From positions 1 through 59,801 of the forward strand of contig JANXEE010000014.1 of assembly GCA_025058225.1 (NCBI GenBank): 59,801 nt of DNA, written 5' to 3'. This document shows, piece after piece, positions 38,819-48,317 of the stretch. Source of the DNA: Candidatus Calditenuaceae archaeon (lineage in GTDB: Archaea; Thermoproteota; Nitrososphaeria_A; Caldarchaeales; Calditenuaceae). Numbering within the stretch: position 1 is the first letter of the stretch; each line of letters begins with the position of its first letter. The position numbers and the translations under genes are program-made. The notes beneath the pieces were generated by a model. The model had not been told where the DNA came from and did not search any database. It was given only the letters and a program-made list of their open reading frames with translations.

Positions 38819-40006
38819 TCAGTACCTGGGAATGCTCGGGTCGATCCTCTCCGAGTACGCGTCTATTCCGCCTGCGAGGTTGAAGGCACGGGAGATGCCG
38901 ATGTCCCTCAGCAGCTTGACCGCGAGAGAGCTCCTCTGTCCCGTATGACAGTAGACCACCAGCTTCTTGGTCTGGTCGATCTCGTGGAGCCTGGACGTGA
39001 GCTGTCCGAGCGGGATGAGCTTCGCGCCCGGTATGCGGCATATCTCCCACTCCACGGGTTCCCTCACGTCGATCAGCTCCACTCTCTCACCCCGTTCGAC
39101 CATCTCCCTGAACTGCTCGGGTGTGATGCTGAAGCTCGCGCCCAGTTCCTCCCCCGTGACCCTGACGCCGCAGAAGGCCTCGTAGTCGATCAGCTCCCTG
39201 ATGGTCGGGTTGTCGCCGCAGACGGGGCAGTTCCTGTCCCTCTGGAACGACAGCTCCCTGAAGTTCATCGAGAGCGCGTCGACCAGCATGAGCTTCCCTA
39301 TCAGCGGCCTCCCGACCCCGAGGATCAGCTTGATCGCCTCGTTGGCCTGCAGAGACCCTATGATGCCCGGCAGCACTCCCAGAACACCCCCCTCCGCACA
39401 GGACGGCACCAGACCCGGCGGTGGAGGCTCTGGATAGAGGCACCTGTAGCAGGGTCCCTTCCCCGCGTAGAACACGGAGACCTGACCGTCGAACCTGAAG
39501 ATGCTCCCGTAGACCAGGGGCTTTCCCAAGAAGACGCATGCGTCGTTGAGGAGGTATCTGGTGGGGAAGTTGTCGGTGGCGTCTATCACGACGTCGTAAT
39601 CCCTAATGATGTTCAGCGCGTTCGAAGAGTCGATGGGTGAGTTGTAGGTCTCTACCTCGACGTAAGGGTTGAGCCTCCTCAGCCTCTCCTTCGCGACCTC
39701 AACCTTGGGTCTGTCGACGTCCTCGGTGGTGAAGATCACCTGGCGCTGGAGGTTGGTCTCGTCGATGTCGTCGAAGTCCACGATGCCGATTCTCCCCACA
39801 CCGGCGGCCGTGAGGTAGAGGGAGATGGGGGAACCCAATCCACCGGCCCCCACCACCAGCACCCTCGCTGCTTTGAGGCGCTTCTGACCCTTCATACCGA
39901 CCTCCGGCATGATGAGGTGCCTGCCGTACCGCCTGATCTCCGGAAGGCTCAGAGCCACTTCCTCCCAGCCCCTCACAACGGGCTCCAGACCTGTTAGCTC
40001 GACCAC
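38819..40006 (-). CDS. E1-like adenylyltransferase (ThiF/MoeB/HesA) fused to C-terminal rhodanese domain
   Basis: VLVVGAGGLGSPISLYLTAAGVGRIGIVDFDDIDETNLQRQ, CYRCLYPEPPPPGLVPSCAEGGVLGVLPGIIG, CPVCGD; C-terminal VVYCHTGQRSSLAVKLL rhodanese loop. Confidence 0.94.
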   Translation of the reverse strand: MVELTGLEPVVRGWEEVALSLPEIRRYGRHLIMPEVGMKGQKRLKAARVLVVGAGGLGSPISLYLTAAGVGRIGIVDFDDIDETNLQRQVIFTTEDVDRPKVEVAKERLRRLNPYVEVETYNSPIDSSNALNIIRDYDVVIDATDNFPTRYLLNDACVFLGKPLVYGSIFRFDGQVSVFYAGKGPCYRCLYPEPPPPGLVPSCAEGGVLGVLPGIIGSLQANEAIKLILGVGRPLIGKLMLVDALSMNFRELSFQRDRNCPVCGDNPTIRELIDYEAFCGVRVTGEELGASFSITPEQFREMVERGERVELIDVREPVEWEICRIPGAKLIPLGQLTSRLHEIDQTKKLVVYCHTGQRSSLAVKLLRDIGISRAFNLAGGIDAYSERIDPSIPRY

Positions 40007-40195
40007 CTCGAAGCTTCTCCGGTATCACTTCGTATTTAATCCTGAGCCGTCACCCCAGCGTCCGCAGTCCGCGTCTTTTGCACCGTCGACCCTAAATTTC
40101 CGGTTATCGGTAAGCACTTTCCGTTATGCGTCCCGCAGTTCAACTTTGTTATAAAAATCTATTTATGTTAGTGCTGAATATGTACTGGCACTACG

Positions 40196-40645
40196 ATGTC
40201 CGTCAGGGGCCTTGACGAGAAGGACAGGAAGCTTATCGAGTATCTCGCGAGGGACGCGAGGACGCCCTATAAGAGGCTTGGCGAGCTGGTCGGGCTCTCC
40301 GAAGGGGCGGTGAGGAAGAGGGTGAAGAGGTTGAGGGAGCAAGGTCTTCTGAGGTTCACGGTGATCGTGGACGACAAGTCGATGGTGAAGGCCGTCACGA
40401 TGATCAACGTCGACCCAGGCACCCCCACGCCGGCCGTCGCGGAGACCCTGTCCAAGCTCGAGGGCGTCCTTGAGGTTCACGAGGTCACCGGGAACTTCGA
40501 CGCGGTGGCGGTCATCCTCGCAAGAGACATGGCCTCTCTGAACAAGTGCATTGACAGCATAAGGCGCATAAAGGGCATCAGGAGCACCAACACCTGCATC
40601 GTCCTGAGGTCAGTTCAGTCGTCTCCGCCCGGAAAGCGTCAGTGA
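40196..40645 (+). CDS. Lrp/AsnC family transcriptional regulator
   Basis: LDEKDRKLIEYLARDARTPYKRLGELVGLSEGAVRKRVKRL HTH plus RAM-like C-terminal domain. Confidence 0.92.
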   Translation: MSVRGLDEKDRKLIEYLARDARTPYKRLGELVGLSEGAVRKRVKRLREQGLLRFTVIVDDKSMVKAVTMINVDPGTPTPAVAETLSKLEGVLEVHEVTGNFDAVAVILARDMASLNKCIDSIRRIKGIRSTNTCIVLRSVQSSPPGKRQ

Positions 40646-40717
40646 CCCGTGATGCGCTCGCCTCGGAGAGCGTCGGCCGGTCATGTCGTTAAATAGGGCC
40701 TCGGTGCTCTACTCACC

Positions 40718-41380
40718 GTGGACAAGACGATTACGTGGATCTCAGTGCTCTTGATCGTCACGGGGGTTGCGGGGATATTCCTGACGTACTCGGGCGTCTC
40801 GAAGACCTTCGAACACGGAATGAACGCGGTCTCCGCCTTACTGCTTTTGATGGGCGTTCTCATGCTCCCCGGAGGTCTCCTGAGGGGAGGGCCCCCGAAC
40901 GTCAACGTGCGGCAGGTCATGGCACTGGGTATAGTAGTCTTCGCGGTGAGCGCAGGCCTCTCGACCGCGGCCGTCACCGGTTACGGTCCTTTCAAGCTGC
41001 TCTACGCAACGGGTCCAACGATCGGCGAGTCACCGATAAAGGTCTTCGTCTCGATAGTTCCCGGGTCTTGGGACCCCAGGCAGACCGAGAACTACGTTCC
41101 CAACGCCATCAGGGTGATTCTCATGATTAACCACACGGTCGTCTGGACCAACGACGAGGAGCTGGATGTCGCCCACACGGTAACCCATGACGGCGGGCTA
41201 TTTGACTCGGGGCTGTTCGGTAAGGGGGAGACGTACAAGTACTCCTTCTCCAGGGAGGGCTTATACAGCTACCACTGTGTCCCGCATCCGTGGATGAGGG
41301 GCTCCGTCACCGTTGAATCCCTGCCAACGGATCAGGTCAGGGAGATCCTTCGGAGGCTGAACGTCACTACTACCTCCTGA
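40718..41380 (+). CDS. Membrane-anchored cupredoxin (plastocyanin-like blue copper protein)
   Basis: N-terminal TM helices; DVAHTVTHDGG...YSYHCVPHPWMRGSVTV gives His...Cys-x4-His... Met type-1 copper ligand set. Confidence 0.85.
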   Translation: MDKTITWISVLLIVTGVAGIFLTYSGVSKTFEHGMNAVSALLLLMGVLMLPGGLLRGGPPNVNVRQVMALGIVVFAVSAGLSTAAVTGYGPFKLLYATGPTIGESPIKVFVSIVPGSWDPRQTENYVPNAIRVILMINHTVVWTNDEELDVAHTVTHDGGLFDSGLFGKGETYKYSFSREGLYSYHCVPHPWMRGSVTVESLPTDQVREILRRLNVTTTS

Positions 41381-41924
41381 AGGGCGTGATGGGAGCCTTC
41401 ACCCTCATCCTCAACACGAATGCGTTGAACGCCAGCAACGCAGCGCCTATGTAGCCCGGTATCATGCCGAGTGTACTGGCGATGCCTATCCCCATGAGGG
41501 CCAGAACGAGGGACGGAACCCACCCGCAGCACAGGTAGAAGGTCGACGCCAGCGTACCTACGAGGGCTCCTATGGCCGATCCTCCTCCTATCACGAGGCA
41601 CGACCTGAGCCGTCCCTGAGCGTGCAGCGTCACGAGGTAGAACACGTTGAGCGCCAGCAGAAATGAGAGCAGGGCACCCAGCAGCACCGCGTAGACCTTG
41701 AACGTGACGATGAATCCGTCGCCGATGAGGTGGAGTGCCGGGCCAGTGTAGGCCTGCGACTCTAGGTAAGCAGGAACCACCACGATTCCCGTCACGCCTA
41801 TCTTGGGGACGATCCAGAGGGTGGTTGCGCCCGAGAGGGTCGAGAACGCGAGGAAGTACAGCGCTCCGAGGGCCGCCCCGACGGTCTGTGAAAGCGCCGT
41901 TACTCTCATGACCCTCACAAACAA
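41370..41924 (-). CDS. Integral membrane protein of unknown function
   Basis: Several hydrophobic helices with STFYLCCGWVPS loop; convergent with and overlapping the cupredoxin 3' end by 11 nt. Confidence 0.7.
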   Translation of the reverse strand: MFVRVMRVTALSQTVGAALGALYFLAFSTLSGATTLWIVPKIGVTGIVVVPAYLESQAYTGPALHLIGDGFIVTFKVYAVLLGALLSFLLALNVFYLVTLHAQGRLRSCLVIGGGSAIGALVGTLASTFYLCCGWVPSLVLALMGIGIASTLGMIPGYIGAALLAFNAFVLRMRVKAPITPFRR

Positions 41925-42062
41925 CGGGGGCCGGTGAGTTATTTCTGTTGTCCTGACAGTCTGATCCGGAGCTCAACACGTCGGGCGACTCGTGCCGGTG
42001 TGGGGAGGCTTACGGACCTTTGAGGGTCGGCCGTGGAGGGAGTCGGGTTCAACGGTAGCCCT

Positions 42063-43637
42063 TCATCCCCCCTTCGATCCGGTTCCTGGAGCGTACTGTG
42101 AGAGTATCTCTTCGAGCCTCGCGGGGCCCAGGTCGTAGAGGTAAGGGCCGAGTCTGGGGCCGCTGTCCCTGTTCAGGAGGACCCTGTAGAAGTACCTGAA
42201 GACGTCAGCTGGGTTAATGCCCCTAGCCCTGGACCTGTTGAAGACCTCGCTCTGGATCTCCTCGGGCCCCGCACCCCTCCTCACCACCTCCACCAGCTCC
42301 CTTATGACCGACATGACGTCATCAGGCACTTCCACCTTCGAGGGCCTTGCGGTCATTCCGAAGTCGTTGACGTAGTTGGTGGCGTACCAGATCCTCTTCC
42401 TCGCGTCCTCCGAATCGACCTCGTACCCGTATCTCCTCAGCCTCTCGACTACGAACTCGTTCCTTTTCTCTGGTGGAGCGAGCGATATCAGATCGATCAG
42501 TAACCTGTAGGGGATTCTGACCGAGGGCCTGCTCTTCGGTTTGAGCAGGTTGGCGTACTCGTAGAGCCCCCGAAGCTTCACAGTCTTGAAGTCGGTCACG
42601 TGCTTGGTCCTGAAGTACAGCTCCTCGAGCTTGTCGATCTCATCCATGATCCTGATTATCGTGGAGGGTGAGATCCTCCTAGTGCCGACGGACCTCTTGA
42701 GGAGGAAGAGCGTCAGGCTCGGAGGCGAGGCGTAACGGTACCACATCTGCGGTGTGAAGACGTTTCCAGTCGACTTGGAGATCTTCCTTCCCACGGCGTC
42801 GAGGAACATCTCGTACCTCACGTGATACGGATGCGGATGTCCCAGGACGTTCTCCGAGACCCAGTCGTTCACCTTCACGGAGTCGGCGATGTCCTTGCCG
42901 TATGCCTCGAACCTGATGTCGAGCGCCGCCCACCTCGCAGCGAACTCGGTCTTCCAGGCCAGCTTGCCGTCATCGGTGTAGACGCTCGCCTCGCCCTCGT
43001 ATCCACAACCGTCGAACCATCCGGACTTCAGCTGCGTGCCGACGCACCTGTACTTCACGGAGCCCCTCTCCGCATCGAAGCTGTAGGCCTCGGCTGTGTA
43101 TATTCGACCGCACCCTCTGCAGATCGGGAAGTAGGGCAGGACCTTCGTGTACTTCTCTTGGCCGGTCATCTCTCGAATCGTTTCGCCGATCCTCCGCCAG
43201 CTCAGCAGCACCTTCCTGATCTGGTCCGCCAGCAGGCCGGTCCTGTACGCCTCCCTCCCGGACATGAACCTGTAGTCGAGTCCGGCCTCGTCCAGGGCCT
43301 CGCGCAGCATGGTCGTCATCCTCTCTGCGAAGGAACCGAAGTTGCCCAGGGGGTCTGGGACGTTCGAGACGGGTCTGAGGACGTGCTCTTTCAGCCAAGG
43401 AGGCAGGTTCGCAGGAACCCTCCTGAGGCCGTCCATGTCATCGCAGAAGACGATCAGCTCAGAGCTGTAACCGATGTCCCTCAGGGCGAGCGTCACCGCG
43501 TAGGCCCTGACTGCGTCGGCCATGCTGCCGATGTGCGGAATTCCGCTGGCACCGAACCCGCTCTCTGTCCGAATCAGGCGGAGGCTCCTGCCGAGGTCCC
43601 GCTCCCTCTGAGCGATTCTATGGGCTACCATGTCCAT
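42063..43637 (-). CDS. lysS: Lysyl-tRNA synthetase, class I
   Basis: TESGFGASGIPHIGS (HIGH-like), KISKSTGN (KMSKS-like); start likely at 43637, alternative 43709. Confidence 0.93.
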   Translation of the reverse strand: MDMVAHRIAQRERDLGRSLRLIRTESGFGASGIPHIGSMADAVRAYAVTLALRDIGYSSELIVFCDDMDGLRRVPANLPPWLKEHVLRPVSNVPDPLGNFGSFAERMTTMLREALDEAGLDYRFMSGREAYRTGLLADQIRKVLLSWRRIGETIREMTGQEKYTKVLPYFPICRGCGRIYTAEAYSFDAERGSVKYRCVGTQLKSGWFDGCGYEGEASVYTDDGKLAWKTEFAARWAALDIRFEAYGKDIADSVKVNDWVSENVLGHPHPYHVRYEMFLDAVGRKISKSTGNVFTPQMWYRYASPPSLTLFLLKRSVGTRRISPSTIIRIMDEIDKLEELYFRTKHVTDFKTVKLRGLYEYANLLKPKSRPSVRIPYRLLIDLISLAPPEKRNEFVVERLRRYGYEVDSEDARKRIWYATNYVNDFGMTARPSKVEVPDDVMSVIRELVEVVRRGAGPEEIQSEVFNRSRARGINPADVFRYFYRVLLNRDSGPRLGPYLYDLGPARLEEILSQYAPGTGSKGG

Positions 43638-43848
43638 CCAAGTCCCCCTTCCGATTACCTTCTTCGTGGTGGTGTCGCCCCGCATCCGTGCGATTCGATT
43701 ACCAGACACGAAATTAACCGTGTGTCCTCAAAGTCTAGGCACGCCCAAGCTCCGAGGGGCACCTGACCTGACAACTCTTGCAGATCGGAATTCGCGGCGA
43801 GACGGTAATTTCCCGGTTCACGCGCTCTGTATGAGGGACGCCGCGGTA

Positions 43849-44310
43849 TCAGTCGCCGGATGAGGGTCCCTTTCCGACGTGACTTCCGGTGTTGAGCGCC
43901 TCTATGAGCTCTCTCGGCAGCTCCCTTGACCTCATGGACCTCGGGTCAACGCAGACGTAAGTTATCGACCCTGTTGCGACCAGCTCACCTCCCCTCAACA
44001 CCTCACCGCGAAAGTTCAAGGACCGTCTCCCCAACCTCCCGACCTCGATCCCCAACTCCAGCTGGTCGTTCAGCCTGAGGGGTTTGAGCATCCTGCAATG
44101 GTACTCCCCCGTTACCAAGGTCCATTCGACCTTGAGGCCCCTGTAGACCACGTTGCCGCGCTCGTCGAACTCGAGCCCCCTCTCCCTCATGAAGTCCTGA
44201 ACCGCGTCGTCGATCCACTCGACGTACCTCGGGAAGAAGACCCTCGTGGTGCAGTCGGTCTCCGCGAACCTCACCCTCCTCCTCGACAGATGGAGATACC
44301 TCGACTTCAC
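43849..44310 (-). CDS. Thioesterase (4HBT/hotdog) family protein
   Basis: RVRFAETDCTTRVFFPRYVEWIDDAVQDFMRERG hotdog motif. Confidence 0.87.
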   Translation of the reverse strand: MKSRYLHLSRRRVRFAETDCTTRVFFPRYVEWIDDAVQDFMRERGLEFDERGNVVYRGLKVEWTLVTGEYHCRMLKPLRLNDQLELGIEVGRLGRRSLNFRGEVLRGGELVATGSITYVCVDPRSMRSRELPRELIEALNTGSHVGKGPSSGD

Positions 44311-44335
44311 GCCGGTAACGAGCTCTGCAATCGGA

Positions 44336-45430
44336 TTAGGGTTCCTCGGTGAAGTCCGTTAACGCGCTCTGACCTCCCATTCTGACGAGCTCGTGAAGCC
44401 TGACGCCGGCTCTCCTCAGTTTGAGCCCCGGCACCTCGTCCAGCATCTCCGCTAAGAGCGACCTGAGGGCCCTCATTATCTGTTCCCGGTCCTTGTTGGG
44501 CCGGGGCAACGTCAGGGACCTCGTGTAGACCTTCAGGTCAGTTGAGATGCCGATGGCGCCGACTCCTCTGTGAGCGAGGCCCTCGCCGGCCAGCCTCGAA
44601 CACAGGTCCTCCACCGGTAGGAGGAGCTGTTGAAGTATCTCGTCGACGTCGGAGCTGTCTCTTTTGAGCGTCACGATCCTGCTGAGCTGTCTTCTCTCGG
44701 TCCTCGGGGCTAACGGTTCGTCGTACCGGCCCCTGCTCGCAAGATAGAGATAGGTCCCCAGTGAGCGGCCGAACCTCTCCGCCAAAACCTGTGGGTCCAC
44801 CTTGGCCAGTTCACCCACCCTCTCGACGCCCATCTCCCTCAGACGTCCTCCGACCTTCCGTCCCACGAAGGGCAGTTCCGTGATTGAGAGGTCCCTGAGG
44901 AAGAGCTCGACCTCCTCGGGCCTCACAACCATCAACCCGTCAGGCTTGGACCTGTCGCAGGCCACCTTAGCGATCAGCTTGTTGGGCCCTATCCCTACAG
45001 AGCACCTCAGGCCGGTCGATTCCCTCACCGCGCGCTTCAGCTCCGCTCCCACCGCCGCTGCGCCCTCGAAGCCGCCGGCCAACTCCGTCAGGTCGAGGAA
45101 CGCCTCGTCCACGCTGACCACCTCCATCACGCTCGAGAACCTCTCCAGCGACCCGAAGGTCCTCCTCGAGAGCTCAAGGTAGTACTGCTTGTCAACCGGT
45201 AGCAGGACCGCGTCCTTCCCCCTCAACTTCCTGACAGCTTCCCTGATCGGCATGCCGGCTTTCACGCCGAACGACCTGGCGACGTAGTTGGCAGACGCCA
45301 CAGCACCGCTGAGCTCGTCCCTCCCCGAGTAGACGCAGACGACCACCGGCTTACCCGATAGCTCCGGCCTCCTCAGCTCCTCCGCTTGAGCGAAGAAGTA
45401 GTCGATGTCCACACAGGCTATCACCCTCAC
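44336..45430 (-). CDS. dbh: DNA polymerase IV (Y-family)
   Basis: VIACVDIDYFFAQAEELRRPEL, VVSVDEAFLDLT, GLRCSVGIGPNKLIAKVACDRSKPDGL. Confidence 0.95.
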   Translation of the reverse strand: MRVIACVDIDYFFAQAEELRRPELSGKPVVVCVYSGRDELSGAVASANYVARSFGVKAGMPIREAVRKLRGKDAVLLPVDKQYYLELSRRTFGSLERFSSVMEVVSVDEAFLDLTELAGGFEGAAAVGAELKRAVRESTGLRCSVGIGPNKLIAKVACDRSKPDGLMVVRPEEVELFLRDLSITELPFVGRKVGGRLREMGVERVGELAKVDPQVLAERFGRSLGTYLYLASRGRYDEPLAPRTERRQLSRIVTLKRDSSDVDEILQQLLLPVEDLCSRLAGEGLAHRGVGAIGISTDLKVYTRSLTLPRPNKDREQIMRALRSLLAEMLDEVPGLKLRRAGVRLHELVRMGGQSALTDFTEEP

Positions 45431-45471
45431 CTCCCTCCCCTCTCCGTCAGGAAAGCTAAATCACTGGGGGC

Positions 45472-46731
45472 TTGATAACGGGTGTTGTGCCGGACAGGGT
45501 GCTCTTCCTGATGCTCGACGGTCTCGGCGACAGGCCTTCACGTGAGCTTGGGCTGATGACGCCGCTTCAGGCCGCACGCAAGGTCGCTCTCGACCTGATC
45601 GCCTCGGAGGGGATGACCGGTCTTCTTGACCCATACGCCCCGGGCGTGCCGGTCGGCAGCGACACCGGACACCTCTCGATACTGGGGTACGACCCGAAGG
45701 TCTACTACACAGGCAGGGGACCGCTGGAGGCGCTCGGCGCGGGGATAGACCTGAAGCCAGGCGACGTGGCCTTCAGGGTGAACATGGCCACCGTTGACGA
45801 CGACTGGAACCTCCTCGACAGGAGGGCCGGGAGGATATCGACCGGGGAGGCCAGGGAGCTTGCGAGGGCGGTCGCTGAGTTGGCGGAGCGCTTCGACTCT
45901 ACGCTCAGCTTCGAGTTCCACTCGACCGTGGAGCACAGGGGCGTGCTGGTCATCAGGGGGGAGAAGGCGTCGTCTTCGGTCACGGATGTGGACCCCCATC
46001 GAGAGGGTGTGAGGGTTCAGATGCCGAGGCCGACCGATGGCAGCGAGTCAGCGAGGGTGACCGCTCAGGAGCTGACCAGATTCCTCCTCAGGGCGAAGGA
46101 GGTCCTCGACCGTCACCCGCTCAACGTCGCGAGGCGACAGAGGGGCCTCAACCCCGCGAACGCTCTCCTTCCTCGGGGCGCCGGCGTCATGCCGAAGCTG
46201 CCCTCGCTCAGAGAGAGGTATGGCGTCAGATCCGTGGTAATTGCCGGTGGGGCCCTCTACAGGGGCGTCTGCAGGGCCGCGGGAATGGACGTGAGGCTGG
46301 TGCCCACAGCAACCGGCACCCTCAACACGGACCTCCGGGCGAAGTTCGAGGCCGCAGTGGAGTCGCTTAGGTCGTACGAGCTGGTCTTCCTCCACATCAA
46401 GGGCACCGACACGGCGTCACACGACCTCAACCCCTCAGCGAAGAGGGACTTCATCGAGCGGATCGACAGGGAGCTTCACAGGCACCTCGACTCAATCCTC
46501 TCCGGGTCGGTGATCTGCGTCACCGGTGACCACACGACCAGCTCGCTGGACGGCCGCCATCACGGAGACCCGGTTCCGTTGGCGGTTGCTGGCGAGGGGG
46601 TGAGGAGGGACGACGTGGCCAAGTTCGATGAGCTCAGCTGCAGCAGAGGCTCCGTGGGGAGGGTCAGGGGACTGGACCTCATGAACGTGCTGATGGACCT
46701 GATCGGGAGGGTCGAGATGTACGGCGAGTGA
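45472..46731 (+). CDS. apgM: 2,3-bisphosphoglycerate-independent phosphoglycerate mutase, archaeal type
   Basis: MLDGLGDRPSRELGLMTPLQAA, GSDTGHLSILGYDP, HIKGTDTASHDLN, CVTGDHTTSSLDGRHHGDPVPL. Confidence 0.95.
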   Translation: MITGVVPDRVLFLMLDGLGDRPSRELGLMTPLQAARKVALDLIASEGMTGLLDPYAPGVPVGSDTGHLSILGYDPKVYYTGRGPLEALGAGIDLKPGDVAFRVNMATVDDDWNLLDRRAGRISTGEARELARAVAELAERFDSTLSFEFHSTVEHRGVLVIRGEKASSSVTDVDPHREGVRVQMPRPTDGSESARVTAQELTRFLLRAKEVLDRHPLNVARRQRGLNPANALLPRGAGVMPKLPSLRERYGVRSVVIAGGALYRGVCRAAGMDVRLVPTATGTLNTDLRAKFEAAVESLRSYELVFLHIKGTDTASHDLNPSAKRDFIERIDRELHRHLDSILSGSVICVTGDHTTSSLDGRHHGDPVPLAVAGEGVRRDDVAKFDELSCSRGSVGRVRGLDLMNVLMDLIGRVEMYGE

Positions 46732-46921
46732 CCGGTGCGAAGGCCTCCTCGACCAGCTCCATCACCCTCACTCCGTAGATCACTTCGGCCTTGAACCTAG
46801 AGGAGATGTAGGCGTCGCGGTCGAGTTCTCCCCTCTCGTAGAGGTCCCTGAGTCGCCTGACCTCATCCGACAGCTCAGAGGTCTCCGACTTGATCCGTCG
46901 CATCCTCTCCTTCGGGCTCAT
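46679..46921 (-). CDS. Small helical protein of unknown function
   Basis: 80 aa ORF overlapping rps19e stop by 4 nt, same strand; helical sequence with overlap into apgM 3' end. Confidence 0.55.
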   Translation of the reverse strand: MSPKERMRRIKSETSELSDEVRRLRDLYERGELDRDAYISSRFKAEVIYGVRVMELVEEAFAPVTRRTSRPSRSGPSARS

Positions 46922-47337
46922 GAGCTCTTCAGTATTTTCTCACAGAACTCCTCCACCAGCTCCCTGCCCTTCTCGGTGAGCACCCTTCCCTTGTTGCCGT
47001 GTTTGGTAACCAAGTTGGCTGCCTCTAGCTGCTGCAGGGCCTCCCTGACGACGCTTCCGCTCCCCGGCGCCGAATGAGGTTTCCTGTGGCCCATCCTGTG
47101 CCTGTCGCTGTACTCCCTCCTCAGCCTCGAGACTCCTATCGGCCCCTTCAAGTACAGCTTCCTCATCAACGAGGCGCATCGGACGTACCACCAGTCAGGG
47201 TCCGTGGGTGGCCTCTCCTTCGAGACCCCGGTCTTCGCGAACTTCGCCCAGGGTGGCGGCGTCACTACCCTCTTCTCCTTCAGGTACCTCGAGAGGTCCG
47301 ATATCAGTCTCCACGAGTCCACCAGCTTGACGCTCAA
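46918..47337 (-). CDS. rps19e: 30S ribosomal protein S19e
   Basis: PPPWAKFAKTGVSKERPPTDPDWWYVRCASLMRKLYLKGPIGVSRLRREYS..RKPHSAPGSGSVVREALQQLE. Confidence 0.96.
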   Translation of the reverse strand: MSVKLVDSWRLISDLSRYLKEKRVVTPPPWAKFAKTGVSKERPPTDPDWWYVRCASLMRKLYLKGPIGVSRLRREYSDRHRMGHRKPHSAPGSGSVVREALQQLEAANLVTKHGNKGRVLTEKGRELVEEFCEKILKSS

Positions 47338-47372
47338 CCCTCAGATTTCACGCGGTCCAACTATTTTACGTA

Positions 47373-48263
47373 TCACACGCTCAGGTACGCTCCCAGGACG
47401 TATCTCCTTATCCAGTCCCTCGCTATCGGGTGAAGGGGTGCCCTGAGTACCGACTCGTACTCCCTGATGAATATCTCCGCTATCGCGTCGTGGTTGAGCT
47501 TATCGTTCTTCAGGGCCCTGATCCTCTCGAACCATCCACGGTAAAGGCTCAGCTCCTCCTCCCTGAGCTCCTCCGTCGAGAGGTAGCCACCGTAGTGGGT
47601 CAGGAGGATGAGCTTCCCCTTGAGGTCGAAGATCCGCTCTATGCTCCTGAGGCCCTGTTCGTAGTCGAACCGGGGAGGGACCGTGTCCGGCAGAGGGAAG
47701 CTGAAGACCGTCCCCCTCGTCGAGAGAGCGTCTCCCACTAACACGTAGTTGTGAGGCAAGAGGAGGTAGGCAACGTGGTGAGGCGCGTGACCGGGCGTGT
47801 AGATCGTTCTCAGCGTCACGCCCCCGACCCCGACGTCCTCTTCGTCCGATACCTCCACTACCCTCGATGGGTCCATGGGGTCCATCCCCCCCATCGCCTC
47901 GAAGTCCCTGGGCCTGAAGATGCTCTTGGTGGACTCCAAGAGCTTCGACGGATCGATCAGGTGTCTGGAGCCTTTCGGGTGAACAAGCACCGTCGCGTTC
48001 GGGTAATCTCTGACCAGCCTCGACGCAGCACCGCAGTGATCCAGGTGAACGTGGGTCAGCGCGATGACGCTCAGCTCGGTCCTGGATACTCCTATTGATG
48101 TGAGGGCCCTCTTGACCCGATCATACCTCGACGCGTAACCCGTGTCAACGATGATGGCCTTGTTGTCGCTCCTGATGACGTAGGTGGCGTTGGTCCTGTC
48201 GTAGTAGAGGCCTCCGTTGTCGATCATGTAGACCCCCTTACCGATGTGGGCAACTCCGTCCAT
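47373..48263 (-). CDS. Metallo-beta-lactamase fold hydrolase
   Basis: VIALTHVHLDHCGAASRLV, TIYTPGHAPHHVAYLLL, VGDAL. Confidence 0.92.
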   Translation of the reverse strand: MDGVAHIGKGVYMIDNGGLYYDRTNATYVIRSDNKAIIVDTGYASRYDRVKRALTSIGVSRTELSVIALTHVHLDHCGAASRLVRDYPNATVLVHPKGSRHLIDPSKLLESTKSIFRPRDFEAMGGMDPMDPSRVVEVSDEEDVGVGGVTLRTIYTPGHAPHHVAYLLLPHNYVLVGDALSTRGTVFSFPLPDTVPPRFDYEQGLRSIERIFDLKGKLILLTHYGGYLSTEELREEELSLYRGWFERIRALKNDKLNHDAIAEIFIREYESVLRAPLHPIARDWIRRYVLGAYLSV

Positions 48264-48317
48264 TCCTTTCGTCGGTGATGAGGTCTCAGAAATATAGGTT
48301 AAAGTTCGGGGGTGACT

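Noticed and set aside
42822-43766. 314-aa plus-strand ORF opposite lysS
   Set aside because: Antisense artefact; lysS has diagnostic HIGH/KMSKS motifs
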